DNA from: Anagrus nilaparvatae | Taxonomy: Eukaryota; Arthropoda; Insecta; Hymenoptera; Mymaridae | Reading direction: 5' to 3' | DNA length: 64,000 nt | Assembly (NCBI GenBank): GCA_022575985.1 | Contig: JAKSXM010000263.1 | Location: 11,512,001-11,576,000 of the forward strand | Shown here: positions 1 through 12,530 of the stretch, in pieces | Position numbering within the stretch: the stretch's first letter is position 1 | Layout: every line of letters begins with the position of its first letter | Notes under the pieces: generated by a model | The model's database searches: none | What the model saw: only the letters and a program-made list of their open reading frames with translations | Told to the model about the DNA's origin: nothing | Translations under genes and position numbers: made by a program

Positions 1-839
1 ATCTTTAAAACGTTTATCTAATAGTAATAAAAGTTAATAATTTGAATTAAGATTTAATCAGGTGAATAAAAATAGCAAAGATAGTAGCACTTATAATTTC
101 CTTCATTTTTGAGCTACTTAATTAATCCAGACTTTTTTATAAAATATCTAATTTAAAAAATTTTTGAAGATAATATTTAGGACATTATTTAGCATCGATT
201 TAATGAAAAAAGCTTTTTATGTTCTAAATTTTCCAGGAGAAATCAATATTTTTAAAATTATAGATTAGGTTAAAAATCAAAAATCTTGAAAAATGTTGTA
301 TTATTGTATTATAAATTGAAATTCTTTTAGTGAATCGATGCTTAATAATAACGCAAATATTATATTACAAGATTTTTAAAATCAGAAGCTTTATAAAAAA
401 AGTCTTGATTAATTTAGAAGCTTAAAAAAAAAGAAAATTTTAAGTGCTAATATGCTCTGTCTGCAGTCAATAAATTTTCAAACTCTTTATTTTTAAATTC
501 TGAGGGACATATAACTTTTTAAATGGCTTTAAGAATTAAATATTCCAGAATTTTGGTTTTTCAGAAATCTTAAATCGAAAAATGCTGTTTTTATCGACCT
601 GATTCAACCTCAAGTAAACAAAATCAAAATTTTGATTTAATATTTAATAATTTTTTTATAAAAAAGACGCAAATAGTGATCGTTACTAAAATTACTTTTG
701 GGATTTTTTAAAAAATAATTTCTATTTTTTTGTAAAGTCTGATAATATGTAATATAACATTCAAATCATTTTATGGTTTTGGCTTTTATTATTCTGTGAC
801 AGATAAATACAGAAAATTACTACCATGCTTATATTGAGT
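1..839. other. AT-rich DNA without a recognisable gene
   Basis: I see only AT-rich sequence with short homopolymer runs. There is no open frame of useful length, no tandem array and no motif I recognise. It ends at the 16-bp duplication that opens the next insertion. Confidence 0.5.
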
Positions 840-1413
840 ATCATATTATGACCAACCGAGGCGGTGGACAATGGGACGAAGTCCTATTGTGCCACCCAAA
901 TTACTCTACAGGTCGTAGATTTTTAGTTTATGAATAAATTTTTTTTTTTTTAATTCTTGTTTTTGATTTCTCTAACAATCCCTCATTCCGATTTTTTAAT
1001 TAGAACTTGCAGTTTTTTTTTTTATTTGTTAGAAACTCATTTTTTTTTAAAAAAACGCATTTTTTATGGTAAAATTAACTCTAAAATCGATGCCTCCTAA
1101 AAAGGCAGGCCTAGCTCAGTCCGCTTTTTTATACAGTCCTAGTTGAAATTATTTTATAATATAGTCTTTATCCAATTTTGTTTTTAATATAGTCCTAGAT
1201 CATGGAATATTATAATAAAGTCCCAACTGACAAAAATCCCAATAACACAGAAAAAAAAGAAACGGGCGTGATGATTTTTTTTAAATTGTCAAAAAATTAT
1301 AATTTTCATCTTAAAATATTATTAAATGTTTAAAAAATGAGATAGAGTCACAATGACCAATGTTAATTAATAGATTTTATTTTTTACTTTTGAATTATAT
1401 ATATTTAATTTTT

Positions 1414-1690
1414 TTTCTAGACATAAGTTTCTTTCAAATAAATGATAATATTGTACATTTCTACGAAAAAATATGTTTTATCAGTACCAAAATTAAAAGA
1501 AAAAATTTTGACGAGGCCGCGACTACCACCTTGATTTTCTGGTAGTTTGGACCTTATACAATGAAAAAAAAAAAAAGTGAACACAAAATCGGCCATTGAT
1601 GCCAAAAATATTTTGCCACTTTTAAGTGAAAACCCGAGTTTTTCGTATCTGAGCTACCCTAATTTTCAAAATAACTTTTTAGATGAATAA
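1414..1690 (-). repeat. Dispersed repeat, inverted copy of 24130-24360
   Basis: The stretch around the GAGGCCGCGACTACCACCTT motif and the following GTATCTGAGCTACCC matches the reverse complement of 24130-24360 (GTAGCTCAGATACGAAAAAC, and the grey-zone around GTGGCAGTCGCGGCCTC). A further shared piece lies at about 2150-2230 and 24700-24770 (CTTAAATTGACGATAA). Short open frames on both strands here are by-products of the repeat. Confidence 0.7.
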
Positions 1691-2249
1691 AATTTTAAAA
1701 AAATAGATAAAAAATTTATTTAAATTGAATGTCAAAAAAAAACTTTTCCCGTTGGTTTGGTGCTTGGTCAAACTAAAATTGTGAAGCAAAATAAGGAAAA
1801 CCGCTACTCAATGGCTTTTTCCATATATTTTAAATGGGAGACGTATTAATAAATATCTCGAAGAGGATGACTGATTTTGATAAACAAGTTTGATCATGTT
1901 TCTGGGGACCAAAAAAGCAACCTTTCCTGAAAATTTCAGCCTGATCCGAGCAGGGCAAATTTTGGCTTATTTTCACGTCCCCCGAGGGACACGTTTTATC
2001 TAATAAATCGAAAAAAACTAGATAAAAGATTTAAATCCAAAAAAGTTTGATCTTCTTATTAATTGATCACTCATTTTTCGCTATAAAATCTGAAGTGCCC
2101 GACTGTTGTATAATCCGATATTTCAGGCTAGCCGTGGGCTTTTTTTAATATAGCGCTTCAATCTTTTTTAAGACGAATTTGAAAAAAAAAAATCTTAAAT
2201 TGACGATAATTTGGCTAAATTTCATCTTTTCAACTTTTTCACTTGCTCA

Positions 2250-3440
2250 ATTTCAACTTTTTTAACCCGTGCCACCGAGCACTTGAAGTTTCCCATTTAA
2301 ATAACATGGGAATTTTAAGTTTTTAGCTATACAAATTTTTAAAAAAGCCAAAAAGCGTTTTAAAAAGCTAATTTTTACTGAAAACATTCTTTTATATGTT
2401 GTAAAGACATGCAAACAGCCCTGCATTCATTCCAAAGGGAATTTTGGGGCTAGAAACGCAAATTTATATGTTGGCTCAATCTTATAAAACAGGGTTTTTC
2501 GGTAATTTTCGGTAAAATGCTGAAACCTCAAAAATTAACCAAAACACTTCTGGTTGTTCTACATTTTTTAGTGCAAGTGTCACCTTTCAAACACCGTAAA
2601 CCGCATTCTTTTATCATTGATCTTTTGATCACTATAGCCAATTAACCTAATGGTAATTTTCGACTAAAAATGACCAATTTTAAAATTTTTTTAAACTGCT
2701 ATCAAAATTGTAATTTTTTACGATATTGAGCTTTATAAGGTCTTAAAATTATATTTAAACCTATAAAAGGTCTTAAAAATTTTCTACAAGCTTCAAATTT
2801 TCAAAAAATTATTTTACTTGCCGCTTTTCAATAAATTATTAACCAGAGATGATAATTTAAAGTCAGAGTCCCAATTTCACGGTTTAAAAAAAAAGAGACG
2901 AGTAAAAATTTTTTGGAATCTTAAAGCTTGTAGAAAATTTTTAGACCTATAAAGCGACCTATATTTCGTCAAAAATTACAATTTTGACAGCAGTTTAAAA
3001 AAATTTTAAAATTGGTCATTTTTAGTCGAAAATTACCATTAGGTTAATTGGCTATTGTGATGAAAAGATCAATGATAAAAGAATGCGGTTTACGATATTT
3101 GAAAGGTGACACTTGGACTAAAAAATGTAGAACAACCAGAAGTGCTTTGGTTAATTTTTGAGGTTTCAGCGTTTTACCGGAAATTACCGAAAAACCCTGT
3201 TTTATAAGATTGAGCCAACATGTAAATTTGCGTTTCTAGGCCCAAGATTCCTTTTGAAATGAATGCAGGGCTGTTTGCATGTCTTTACAAAATATGAAAG
3301 TATGTTTTCCAGTAAAAATTAGCATCTTAAAACGCTTTTTGGCTTTTGTGAAAATTTGTATAGCTAAGAACTCAAAATTCCCGTGTTATTTAAATGGAAA
3401 ACTTCAAGTGCTCGGTGGCACGGGTTAAAAAAATTGAAAA
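2250..3440. repeat. Foldback element A, ~560-bp inverted arms
   Basis: The outer ends are TTTCAACTTTTTTAACCCG (2251 onward) and its near-exact complement ending at 3439. The arms run about 2250-2810 and 2885-3440, pair with scattered mismatches, and enclose a short loop. Landmarks in both arms include GTGCCACCGAGCACTTGAAG, a CAGCCCTGCATTCATT block and TTAACCTAATGGTAATTTTC. The inner part is related to the inner parts of the foldbacks at 40182-41502 and 49120-51231. Confidence 0.9.
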
Positions 3441-3597
3441 TCAAGGAGCTGGGGGTTTTTTATGACCAAAATATTCGAAAAAAATGGGGGCAGCCTTTTT
3501 GGCATTTGATATTTGATATTTTGATATTTTTTATATCAAAAAAAAAAAAAATAAATAAATAAGACACTTTCTAGTATGTATGTATTCTAGTATAAAA

Positions 3598-4250
3598 AAT
3601 TTCAAAATGGCGGACATTTAAAAATGGCGGATCAATATAGTGGTCAGAAAAAATTAAATTTTGATATTTTTTGACAAAAATTTGTGTACGTGGTATTTTG
3701 TGGGTACTTATTACGAATATGCAGTTATTTTTAAAAAATTTTAAACTACGGAACCAATATGGCCACTGAAAAACGCGAAATTTCGAGAGTTTTGACGATT
3801 TTGAGCCTGAGAAGAAACTGTAAGTTGTATAACCATATAACCGGTTTCATTTAGGGCATTTGAACAATTTATGTAAAAAAATAAAATTTTTTTCAAAAAA
3901 TTCAAAATGGCGGATCAATATGCGGATACAAAAAACTAAATTTTGTTATTTTTTTGTAAAAATTTGTGTACAGGGTATTTTTGGGATGCTTATTACGAAT
4001 ATCTGCCTATTTTACAAAAATTCTAAATAGCGGATCCAATATGGCTGCTGAAAAATGCGAAATTTTAAGATTTTTGATGATTTTTAGCCTGAGAAGATAC
4101 TGTAAGTTTATAATCATAAAATCGGCTTCGTTTAGGATAGTTGAACAAAATGTAATTAAAAACGAAATTTTTTTTTTAATTTAAAATAGTGGATCAATAT
4201 GGCGGACATAAAAAGCTAAATTTTGCTACTTTTTGATTAAAATTAGAGTA
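3598..4250. repeat. ~300-bp tandem repeat, about 2.2 copies
   Basis: A unit beginning TTCAAAATGGCGGA at about 3598 recurs at about 3898, and a partial third copy starts near 4180 (ATAGTGGATCAATATGGCGG). Shared landmarks are AAATTTGTGTAC, TTATTACGAATAT and TTTTTAGCCTGAGAAGA. Each unit carries ATGGCGGA motifs like those in the foldback families. Confidence 0.8.
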
Positions 4251-4307
4251 ATTTGGGTGTCACAATAGGACTTCATCCTATCACCCAAATTACTCTACAG
4301 GTCGTAA
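4240..4307. repeat. Short hairpin, end repeated at 870-907
   Basis: AGAGTAATTTGGGTG and CACCCAAATTACTCT form a hairpin here around CACAATAGGACTTCATCCTAT. The right half plus ACAGGTCGTA is repeated in direct orientation at about 870-907. The two copies may be ends of an element nested inside the 5.1 kb insertion. I could not find a clean duplication for it. Confidence 0.6.
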
Positions 4308-4998
4308 TATTATATTCTATGACTGTTAATATACTAACATAAAGGATATTATTTTGCAGGAATATTTTAAAAAGACACACGTAAAAATTTCAGGTACATT
4401 TCAATATAAGTATCTTGTCTTAACTAGGACGAAGAATTATTCTGATTTAAAGGCTTCTATATAATTTTATTTAATGGGTGTATATTTATTAGGTTTTTAA
4501 TTTCCGAATTTTAAACTGTCAACAATAACGCACATAATAGCTAGTAAGCCTTAATTATTGTTTAGTATGCTCGTTGAATTTGTATACAATATGCAAAAAT
4601 GTTTTTTATTGAGAATGAGACAATAATATATATTTGAATAATTTTTTAAATGGTGATACCAATTTTTCACTTGAATTTTAAATGAATATGTATAATTGAA
4701 TAGGAATTCTTAATTATATTTTTATAACTAATTAATGAATTTTAGTTTAAATCTTTGTTTTTAAAAAATATTTTTAATATACAAAAACGTGACACAGAAT
4801 ATATTTTCAAGGTAGTCACTTTACAATACATTTAAATGTTAAAAATGTTTAAAATAAATATCAGAACTTATATCTTATAAAATTCTAATGTTTTTATTAA
4901 TTAATAAATTTAAAGCTGATCATACTTTTTTTTTAATTAATTAATATAAATGAATAAAATTTTATAATACTTTTTTTTAATTCCCTGTAATAAATTCA

Positions 4999-5274
4999 TT
5001 ATACTGAATCATAATTTTCCTTAGAAATAATTAAATTCTTTGCCTCTGGATGAAGTTCCTTTATTTTGTTACTAGTTAAACTTCTTAATTTAAAAATATA
5101 TGGATCATAAGATGCAAACAAATATCTTATAATGTTCTCATTAGTAAATTCTGATTTTGCTTTACGAGTAATCTCGACATTTCTTAAAATCTTTATTACG
5201 CGCTTCTTCAGATAGAAATCAAATTGGTATGCAAACGTTTCTATGATTGCTTTTATTATTTTTTTATGCATCAA
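4999..5274 (-). CDS. Unrecognised 91-residue open frame
   Basis: The frame starts MMHKKIIKAIIETFAYQFDF and is rich in Lys, Ile and Glu, with no signal peptide, membrane segment or domain I recognise. It is longer than chance frames nearby but lies inside the 5.1 kb insertion, among repeats. It could be the C-terminal exon of a decayed mobile-element gene or simple chance. Confidence 0.2.
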   Translation of the reverse strand: MMHKKIIKAIIETFAYQFDFYLKKRVIKILRNVEITRKAKSEFTNENIIRYLFASYDPYIFKLRSLTSNKIKELHPEAKNLIISKENYDSV

Positions 5275-5744
5275 AGATTAAATTAAATGGAAAGAAAATC
5301 ATATCAGCATTCTAAATCTATGAATGACAAGATGCATATCGTCAACTCTCTCTAGACACACGCTGTATATGAAAGTTTACCGTGGCGCCGTCTCTCTCAG
5401 TGAATTCCGAGTTGCGCAGTACAGTCTAAAATTACTGAATTTAAAATATTATTATTTTAATGAAATATTTCATTGATTCAATAACTATACTATTAATTTA
5501 ATAGAATATTTCATTGCTATATTTCAATGAAATCAAACCTATTAAACTAATGGAATATTTGTCTCAGTGTATGTAAGTAGAGATACTTTCATATAGAAGC
5601 GGGTTCGCCGCTCGAGTAAGAGTTTCATAACTGTATATAGACGCTATTCGTAGTATTAAAATACTTTCGTAAATATATACAGATTTTAAACTCTTCACCA
5701 CGTTGAGGCTAGGATTCTGGTTTCATCATAATATTTAAAAGGAA

Positions 5745-5972
5745 AATCGAATATTATGGAGAAAACAGAAACTGATATGAAAGGATCTTCTGATAGAGAG
5801 GATACAAGGCCTTAAGTCAACCTGATGTAATGTGTTAAAACGGTTCCGGGTTGACTTGCATAAGGCATTAAGGGGGGTGAGTTTAGTCGGTAAACATGCT
5901 GAGCATGGAGTCCGACATAATCTAGGGCCCGGCCCTAGATATGCGTAACGCATTCTCAAAAAAAAAAAAAAA
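5745..5972 (+). mobile_element. LINE 3' end with poly(A), second copy inverted at 51.3 kb
   Basis: GTCAACCTGATGTAATGTG, ACGGTTCCGGGTTGACTTG and TCGGTAAACATG appear here; close relatives appear on the opposite strand at 51340-51420, downstream of a recognisable LINE C-terminal coding piece. The stretch ends in GCCCGGCCCTAGAT, a short spacer and an A-run before the 16-bp duplication. It is therefore the 3' UTR and tail of an R1-like LINE family. Confidence 0.7.
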
Positions 5973-5988
5973 ATCATATTATGACCAA

Positions 5989-6550
5989 ATTATTAGTTTC
6001 TTTTTTTTTTAAACATTAAGTTTTTTTTTCTACAGCAGAATTTTATTTACTATTTTTAATTTGAAACGATTATTGTTAAATGTTATTCATAATTTAAATA
6101 TTTTATACTACGACAATGTTTTTAGGCTTAAGATATCATTATCAAAAAATTGTAATCTGGAACAAAGTGCTAACTACGCATTATTACATATTTGAAAATA
6201 TTTAGAAAAAAAAAATACTATTTACTTATTTAAGCATACTTATTTAATGAGTATAACTTATTCAGATTTTTATGAAATAAATAATTATTTGTATTTATAT
6301 TAATAGTCAAGTCATATTTAAATTATTTTTTTTTGTAAAAATCAATAACTAAAGCAAGGAAGTTAAGTTTAAAATTATGAAATTTTCCAGTAATGATTAT
6401 ATTCCTCCAGAATATCAGGTATGCCTTTTACTTTTTATTATCATTTTGTAGGATAATCTTATTACGTAACTTATGTCTACCCTTTTAAATGCTATTTTTA
6501 ATTATTAGCAAGGACACCATTTTTTTTTTTAATGTCTTCTTGAAAGATAT
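5989..6550. other. AT-rich spacer
   Basis: I see no gene, array or element end in this stretch. Confidence 0.4.
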
Positions 6551-7884
6551 TACACTGAAAAAAAGATCTATTTGTCTCAAATAGAAAATCTGCTTGACTG
6601 ATTTCTATTCGAATCAAATAGAAATCTATTTAAACTAAATATATTCTATTTGTTTCAAATAACGCATTCTATTTGAGACAAATAGAAAATCTTCTTGACA
6701 GAAATTTAAAATTTTTCACGAAAAATACCATTCTGGGTTACCAAATGAAAATGTTTTATTTTTCACCCTAACGTATTTTCCGATTTTCCAAGATGGCGTA
6801 CTAAAAAACATTAAGAATGGAACTTTATATATTACCTAAGGGTTTTGGAGGTTGAGAAAAACGAATTTTTTAATGAAAATTTTTTATTTTTCACCCTAAC
6901 GTATTTTCCAATTTTCCAAGATGGCGTACCCAAAATCAAGATAGGAACTTTTAACGTTACCTGGGGGTTTCGGAGGTTGAGAAAAACGATTTTTTAAATT
7001 CAATTTTTCACCTGAACGTATTTTCCGATTTTCAAAGTTTGTTAGGTATTCTTGACCTCTTATCCTTAAATAAACGCAAATTGAATCTATTGAACTAGTT
7101 TCTACAACAGATGTATTTAATGTAATGTTGACAGTTTCTTTTTTTATGTTTTTTTTGGTCCACCATCTTGGAAAATCAGAAAATACGTAAGGTGGAAAAA
7201 ATGAAAATTTTCTTTAAAATATTCGTTTCTTTCAACCTCGAAAACTCCCAAGAAATGTAGAAAGTTCATTTATTGATGCTTTTTTCTCCGCCATCTTGGA
7301 AAATCAGAAAATGCATTAGGGTGAAAAATTGAAAATTTTATTTAAAAAATCGTTTTTCTCAACCTCCAAAACCCCAAGCTAATGTAGAAAGTCCCATTCT
7401 TGATATTTTGATCCGCCATCTTGGAAAATCGGAAAATACGTTAAGGTGAAAAATAAAAAATTTTCATTAAAAAAATCATTTTTCTTAACCTCATAAACCC
7501 CCAGGTATTGTTGAAAGTTCCATTCATGATTTTTTTTGGTCTGCCATCTTGGGAAATCAGAAAATAGTTTTAAGTAAAAAATGAAAAATTTTACTTCGAG
7601 GATGTCAACTTTTCCTCAGACGGTTCATTTTCATCCCGAAGGTTTTCCAGGAGAAACTAAAATCTTTTAGGGTCAATAATACACCTTATGGTTTCTTAAC
7701 AGAAATCAGCAAAACACGTTTCTTCTTGAAATAAATAGAATTCTATTTACCTCAAATAGAATTTGATTCAAAAAGATTTTATTTTTGACTCAAATAGAAA
7801 TCTCTTTGAGTTCAAAATCAAGAAGATTTTCTATTTGTGTCAAATAGAATCTATTTGATTCAAATAGGAATTTTTTTCAGTGTA
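6551..7884. repeat. Foldback element B (TACACTGAAAAAAA ends)
   Basis: It begins TACACTGAAAAAAA and ends with the complement (TTTTTTTCAGTGTA). The outer arms hold alternating TCTATTTG/CAAATAGA blocks; the inner arms hold repeated units containing TTTTCCAAGATGGCG on the left and the complement CGCCATCTTGGAAAA on the right. TA flanks both ends, as in Tc1/mariner-like MITEs. No coding capacity is visible. It is the same family as 11402-12530, in the opposite orientation. Confidence 0.9.
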
Positions 7885-8171
7885 GGTAACGTTCAGCGCA
7901 CCTGACTTAACTTAAAAGCCCCCAGCGTGCCTCTGCAAGATTTCTCTTCACCTTTCCTCAAACAGCACCCAACCCACCGGTATGCAACGAGGTCTCGGTC
8001 CCATATTGGTAGAAAGCTGTTTTTTAATTGGTGTTTCTTTTTTTTCATCCACTACCCTCAAGTAGTCCCCACTCCACCGATTTATACCCAGGTTTATATT
8101 GAAAACACACATGAACTAGTATAAAGAAATTCAGGACATGAACTATATTGGTAGCTAGTTAAATATATATG
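7885..8171. other. Less AT-rich spacer, no gene
   Basis: The sequence is richer in C than its surroundings. A 65-residue open frame is present but shows nothing recognisable. It may be the left half of an older repeat that hosts the MITE at 8172-8968. Confidence 0.3.
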
Positions 8172-8968
8172 TGTTACGCCTCGATCGAGGAAATGCCCCA
8201 TTCCGCGGAACGGGACAGTCATTGGCCCGTTCCGCGGAATGGGCTATGCAACCATGCCAGTCCGCGGAACGGGGCATCAAATTTAATTTTCGCCATACGT
8301 TTCGGAGCAGTTCAAAAGTTAGATATTGGGTTTTTCAAAAATTCATAAACTTGGTATTTTTCTAGCAGATTCAAATGATGTTAAAAACTGGAATAAAAAA
8401 GTATTCCCTATTAGTTTTTCCTGTACAATCCGAAATAACTATTCATTTTAACATTTGACGACACTTTATAGGAAAAAATTAGCAATTATTTATCAGATTT
8501 ATTAAGTTTCCTGGATCTGTGTCATTAGCACCCTATTTTTTATAAAGTTAAAACAAATTTTCCCATAAGCGCAATATTAAAATACCACATTTCTCATAAA
8601 TAATTAATTAAGTCGGTGACATAAGTAAAAATAATTCGATTTTAGCTCAAAAATGTTTAAATTTTAATACTATTCACGTTTTATTACATTCTGACATTAT
8701 TTTTGTTAACGGATAAACCTCTTTAAATTAAAAATATTTAAAAATATTATAATAACTTTATAAAAAATTTTATGTACTATAAATCAATAAGTTGTAAATA
8801 ATAACAAAAAAAAAATTAAATTAAAATTTTTTTATTATAAAATCTAATAAATATATTTTTCTTTCAATAAAATAGGTCTAAAACTCGGGTGTCCCAAATC
8901 GGGGAATGAAAATGTAATTTGATGCCCCGTTCCGCGGGACGGGGCATTCCCTCGATCGGGGCGTAACA
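8172..8968. mobile_element. MITE with GC-rich inverted ends
   Basis: The ends are TGTTACGCCTCGATCGAGG and its near complement CCTCGATCGGGGCGTAACA. A TATG is found on each side, a possible 4-bp duplication. The left end holds three CCGCGG-centred blocks (for example CCCGTTCCGCGGAATGGG), the right end one (GTTCCGCGGGACGGGG). The inside is AT-rich and non-coding. The contrast between CpG-rich ends and AT-rich core is marked. Confidence 0.85.
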
Positions 8969-9905
8969 TATGCAACATATCCCACTTTGTAGAAGATGTT
9001 ATGGAGAATATCACCTGTAAATCCCTCCAGCAATGTTATGTCAGTGTGAAATGTTTGTAACGTGTGTTAGTGTTAGTGTGCGTGTAATGCTTGTTAACCT
9101 ATAGTCTCGGTATTTCATCTCTTTCTCGACTGGAATGCAGGAGCATCGGTAGTGCGACCCGTTTCATACTTCCATACTCAGACTCACACTAACTTACAGC
9201 TACTTAAAAAGGTTCGATCTAACCTGAAGGATTATTTATATTTTTATTTTTTTGTTTAAATATAATACCAAATCTAAGTTTCTGCAGTTAATTAAATCAC
9301 AGAAATATATTAAATTATATTAATCCAAAATCCTTGTAGACAAATAAATTATTAATTTTTTTTTTTTTATTATTAAAGAAATTGACGGGACGAACCCTTT
9401 ATAAAAAAAATACAGAGAAATTATTTAAAAATAAAAAATTTTAATTTTAACATATAAAACTTAATGGTAAAAATAAATATATGTTTTTGATAAAAAAAAT
9501 AGCGTTGTGTTATTATTAAGAGTATTATTATATACAGTAACTAGCTGATTGAGCTCGCGACGCTCGGCTTAACCAAATAAAAACTCTTGTGCATTAATTT
9601 TTTTATACTTTGATCATATATAGTTAATTATAATTAGTATTTAACTATAATTAAATATGTATGATTAAATTTATTATATAAATTTAATCATACATATTTA
9701 ATCATGATTAAAATGCAATTTAATTTTATTTAAAAATAAATGAGAACAGAATTAATTTTATACTTCTAAAATTAACAAAAAAATGTTATAATACATATTA
9801 AGAAAAAGTTACATGATTATTTATAAATACTTATAACTAATGAGGTATATTTTATAACATAAATAATTATTTATAATAATTAATAATTGAAAATAAAATA
9901 TAGTT
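8969..9905. other. Unassigned sequence
   Basis: GTGTTAGTGTTAGTGTGCG near 9062 and TCAGACTCACACTAAC near 9178 suggest a degraded inverted pair. The rest is AT-rich with no gene. A near-palindrome of TTAATCATACATATTTAATC type lies around 9640-9710. Confidence 0.35.
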
Positions 9906-10820
9906 ATATGCAGTTTTTTTAACAAAATTTGCAGTTTTTTTCATATTGTAGACAATCAATATGAATATGAGTATAGAATGAAATTTTCATAATTTTTTAT
10001 TGTTCATAAATAGGACAGGCAACATCCATTTCACTGTGTGGTGAAATTCTTTTAGGTTTTTCATAAATATAACAGCCAACAATATAGATTGAAAATTTTG
10101 AATTTTTTTCATAATGTAGACAGCCAATTTAAATTTTACTATAGAGTGAAATTTTTATAATTTTTTGTTTTTCAATTAATAGCTAGCCGATATCCATTTT
10201 ACTCTATGGTAAAATTTTTGGGATTTTATATATAAACATATATAAAACAACTTACAATATAGATTGAAATTTTCGCTGTTTTTTTATATTTTAGACAATC
10301 AATATTATTTACTCTGGAATGAAATATTTATGATTTTTTTTTGTTCATAAATAGGACAGAAGATATCCATTTTACTCTATAGTAAAATTTTTTGGGTTTT
10401 TTCATATATAAAACAGTCAACAATATAGATTGAAATTTTTTCAGTTTTTCATATTGTAGACAATGAATATGAATTTTACTATCGAGTGAAACTTTTATAA
10501 TACTTTTTATAAACTTTTATAATTTTTATAATGTTCTCATAAATAGGACAGCCGATATCCATTATACTCTATGTATGGTGAAATTTTTGAGTTTTTTCAT
10601 ATATAAAACAACTAACAATATATTTTTTTATATGCTCGAAAAGGTCGTTTTATAATATTATAAAATTTATTACTCTCCTTATTATCGAGCGATAACAAAT
10701 ATTGAATTTCCTTAAAATTCATTATACAATTTTTGAACTAACAATATAGATTGAAATTTTTTTTGTTTTTTTATATTGCAGAAAATCAATATTAATTTTA
10801 CTCTAAAGTGAAATATTTAT

Positions 10821-11120
10821 GATTTTGGTTCCTCATAGAGGACCCATTGTTTTAGGTAAAATTTTTATTTCTGAATTTTTGACATATACGCACGTTTTGA
10901 GACTTCAGGATGCTAAAAAACCAGTTTTTAAAAAAAGTATGTATGTCTGTGTGTGTGTGAAAGTATGAGTGTATGTATGTATGTATGTGGCACTGTCACC
11001 GGTGATATTTCACAACCAGTATGACATTAAGACCTATTTTTTTTATAAAATTTTTTTCATCAAAAAATCTCCAGGTACTTTTTTTTTTTTTTTAAATTGG
11101 ATGTAATACCTCATTTTTTT
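10821..11120 (+). repeat. GT-repeat element, copy 1 (short)
   Basis: It opens with TTTTGGTTCCTCATAGAGGA, runs through CGTTTTGAGACTTCAGGATG and a GTATGTATGTCTGTGTGTG microsatellite, then CACCGGTGATATTTCACAACC. Three more copies lie at 19893, 30340-37065 (inverted and split) and 47680-48462 (inverted). No coding function is visible. Confidence 0.8.
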
Positions 11121-11401
11121 CCATGCAAGTAAATTTTTGTAGTATTTTCATATTGTAAACAGCTAATACAAACTTTACTGTACAATTAAATTTTTTTAAT
11201 TTTTTTTTTTTTTTTATTCCTTGGACTGCAGATATCTATCTTATTTCATAATGAAATTTTTTGAGTTTTTTCATCTATAAATAGCCGACAATATAGATGG
11301 TAAATTTTTTAGTTTTTTCATATTGTAAACCGCCAATATAAATTTTATTATACAGTTAAATATTTCTAATTTTCTTTTTCATTCTTAGGTTTGCCGATAT
11401 C

Positions 11402-12530
11402 TACACTGAAAAAAATTCCTATTTGAATCAAATAGATTCTATTTGACTCAAATAGAAAATCTTCTTGATTTTGAACTCAAATAGATTTCTATTTGAGTCA
11501 AAAAGAAAATCTTCTTGACTCAAATTCTATTTGAGGTAAATAGATTTCTATTTATTACAAGAAGAAACGTGTTTTGCTAATTCTATTAAGAAACCATAAA
11601 GTGTATTATTGACCCAAAAAGATTTTAGTTATCTCCTGGAAAACCTTGAGATGAAAATGAACCGTCCGAGGAAAAGTTGATATCCTTGAAATAAAATTTT
11701 TCATTTTTCACTTAAAACTATTTTTCGATTTTCCAAGATGGCGGACCAACAAAAATCAAGAATGGAACTTTCTACAATACCTGGAAGTTTTGGAGGTTGA
11801 GAAAAATGATTTTTTTAATGAAAATCTTTTATTTTTCACCCTAACGTATTTTCCGCTTTTCCAAGATGGCGAACCAAAAAACATCAAGAATGGAACTTTC
11901 TACATTACCAGGGGGTTTTCGAGTTTAAAAGAACAAATTTTTTAAAGAAAATTTTCATTTTTTCAACATCACGTATTTTCCAATTTTCCAAGATGGTGGA
12001 CCAAAAAAAACATAAAAAAAGAAATTGTCAACATTACATTAGATAGATCTGTTGTAGAAACTAGCTCGTTTTTCTCAACCTCCAAAACCCCCAGGTATTG
12101 TAGAAAGTTCCTTTCTTGATATTTTTCGTCCACCATCTTGGAAAATTGGAAAATACGTTAGGGTAAAAAATAAAAAATTTTCATTAAAAAAATCGTTTTT
12201 CTCAACCTCCGAAACCCCCAGGTAACATAAGAAGTTATTTTCTCGATGATTTTTGGTCCGCCATTTTGGAAAATCGGAAAATACGTTAGGGTGAAAAATA
12301 AAAAATAAGTTTTTCTTTTCATCTGATTTTCCCATCTGGTAACCCAGGACGGTATTTTTCGTGAAAAATTTTAAATTTCTGTCAAGAAGATTTTCTATTT
12401 GTCTCAAATAGAATGCGTTATTTGAAACAAATAGAATATATTTAGTTTAAATAGATTTCTATTTGATTCAAATAGAAATCAGTCAAGCAGATTTTCTATT
12501 TGAGACAAATAGATCTTTTTTTTCAGTGTA
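11402..12530. repeat. Foldback element C, same family as B
   Basis: It starts TACACTGAAAAAAATTCC and ends TTTTTTTTCAGTGTA. Outer CAAATAGA/TCTATTTG blocks and inner CCAAGATGGCGGACCA units match foldback B in reverse order. It lies inside the ~170-bp satellite. A 110-residue frame within it (12075-12407) is a translation of the repeat, not a gene. Confidence 0.9.

Larger units (their letters stand above)
840..5988 (+). mobile_element. 5.1 kb insertion with 16-bp target duplication and A-tail
   Basis: ATCATATTATGACCAA occurs at 840-855 and again at 5973-5988. The second copy follows directly on a run of about 15 A (to 5972). A long direct duplication plus an A-tail is the mark of LINE-type retroposition, so 856-5972 reads as one plus-strand insertion. 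The last ~230 bases (from about 5745) resemble a LINE 3' UTR that also occurs inverted near 51340-51420. The rest is not a LINE coding region: it holds a foldback, a 300-bp tandem repeat and short direct repeats. Either later elements nested in it or a composite transcript was copied. Confidence 0.55.

Noticed and set aside
12075..12407. 110-residue open frame with internal repeats
   Set aside because: It is the CCAAGATGGCGG unit array of foldback C in one frame. The equivalent frame is broken in foldback B.
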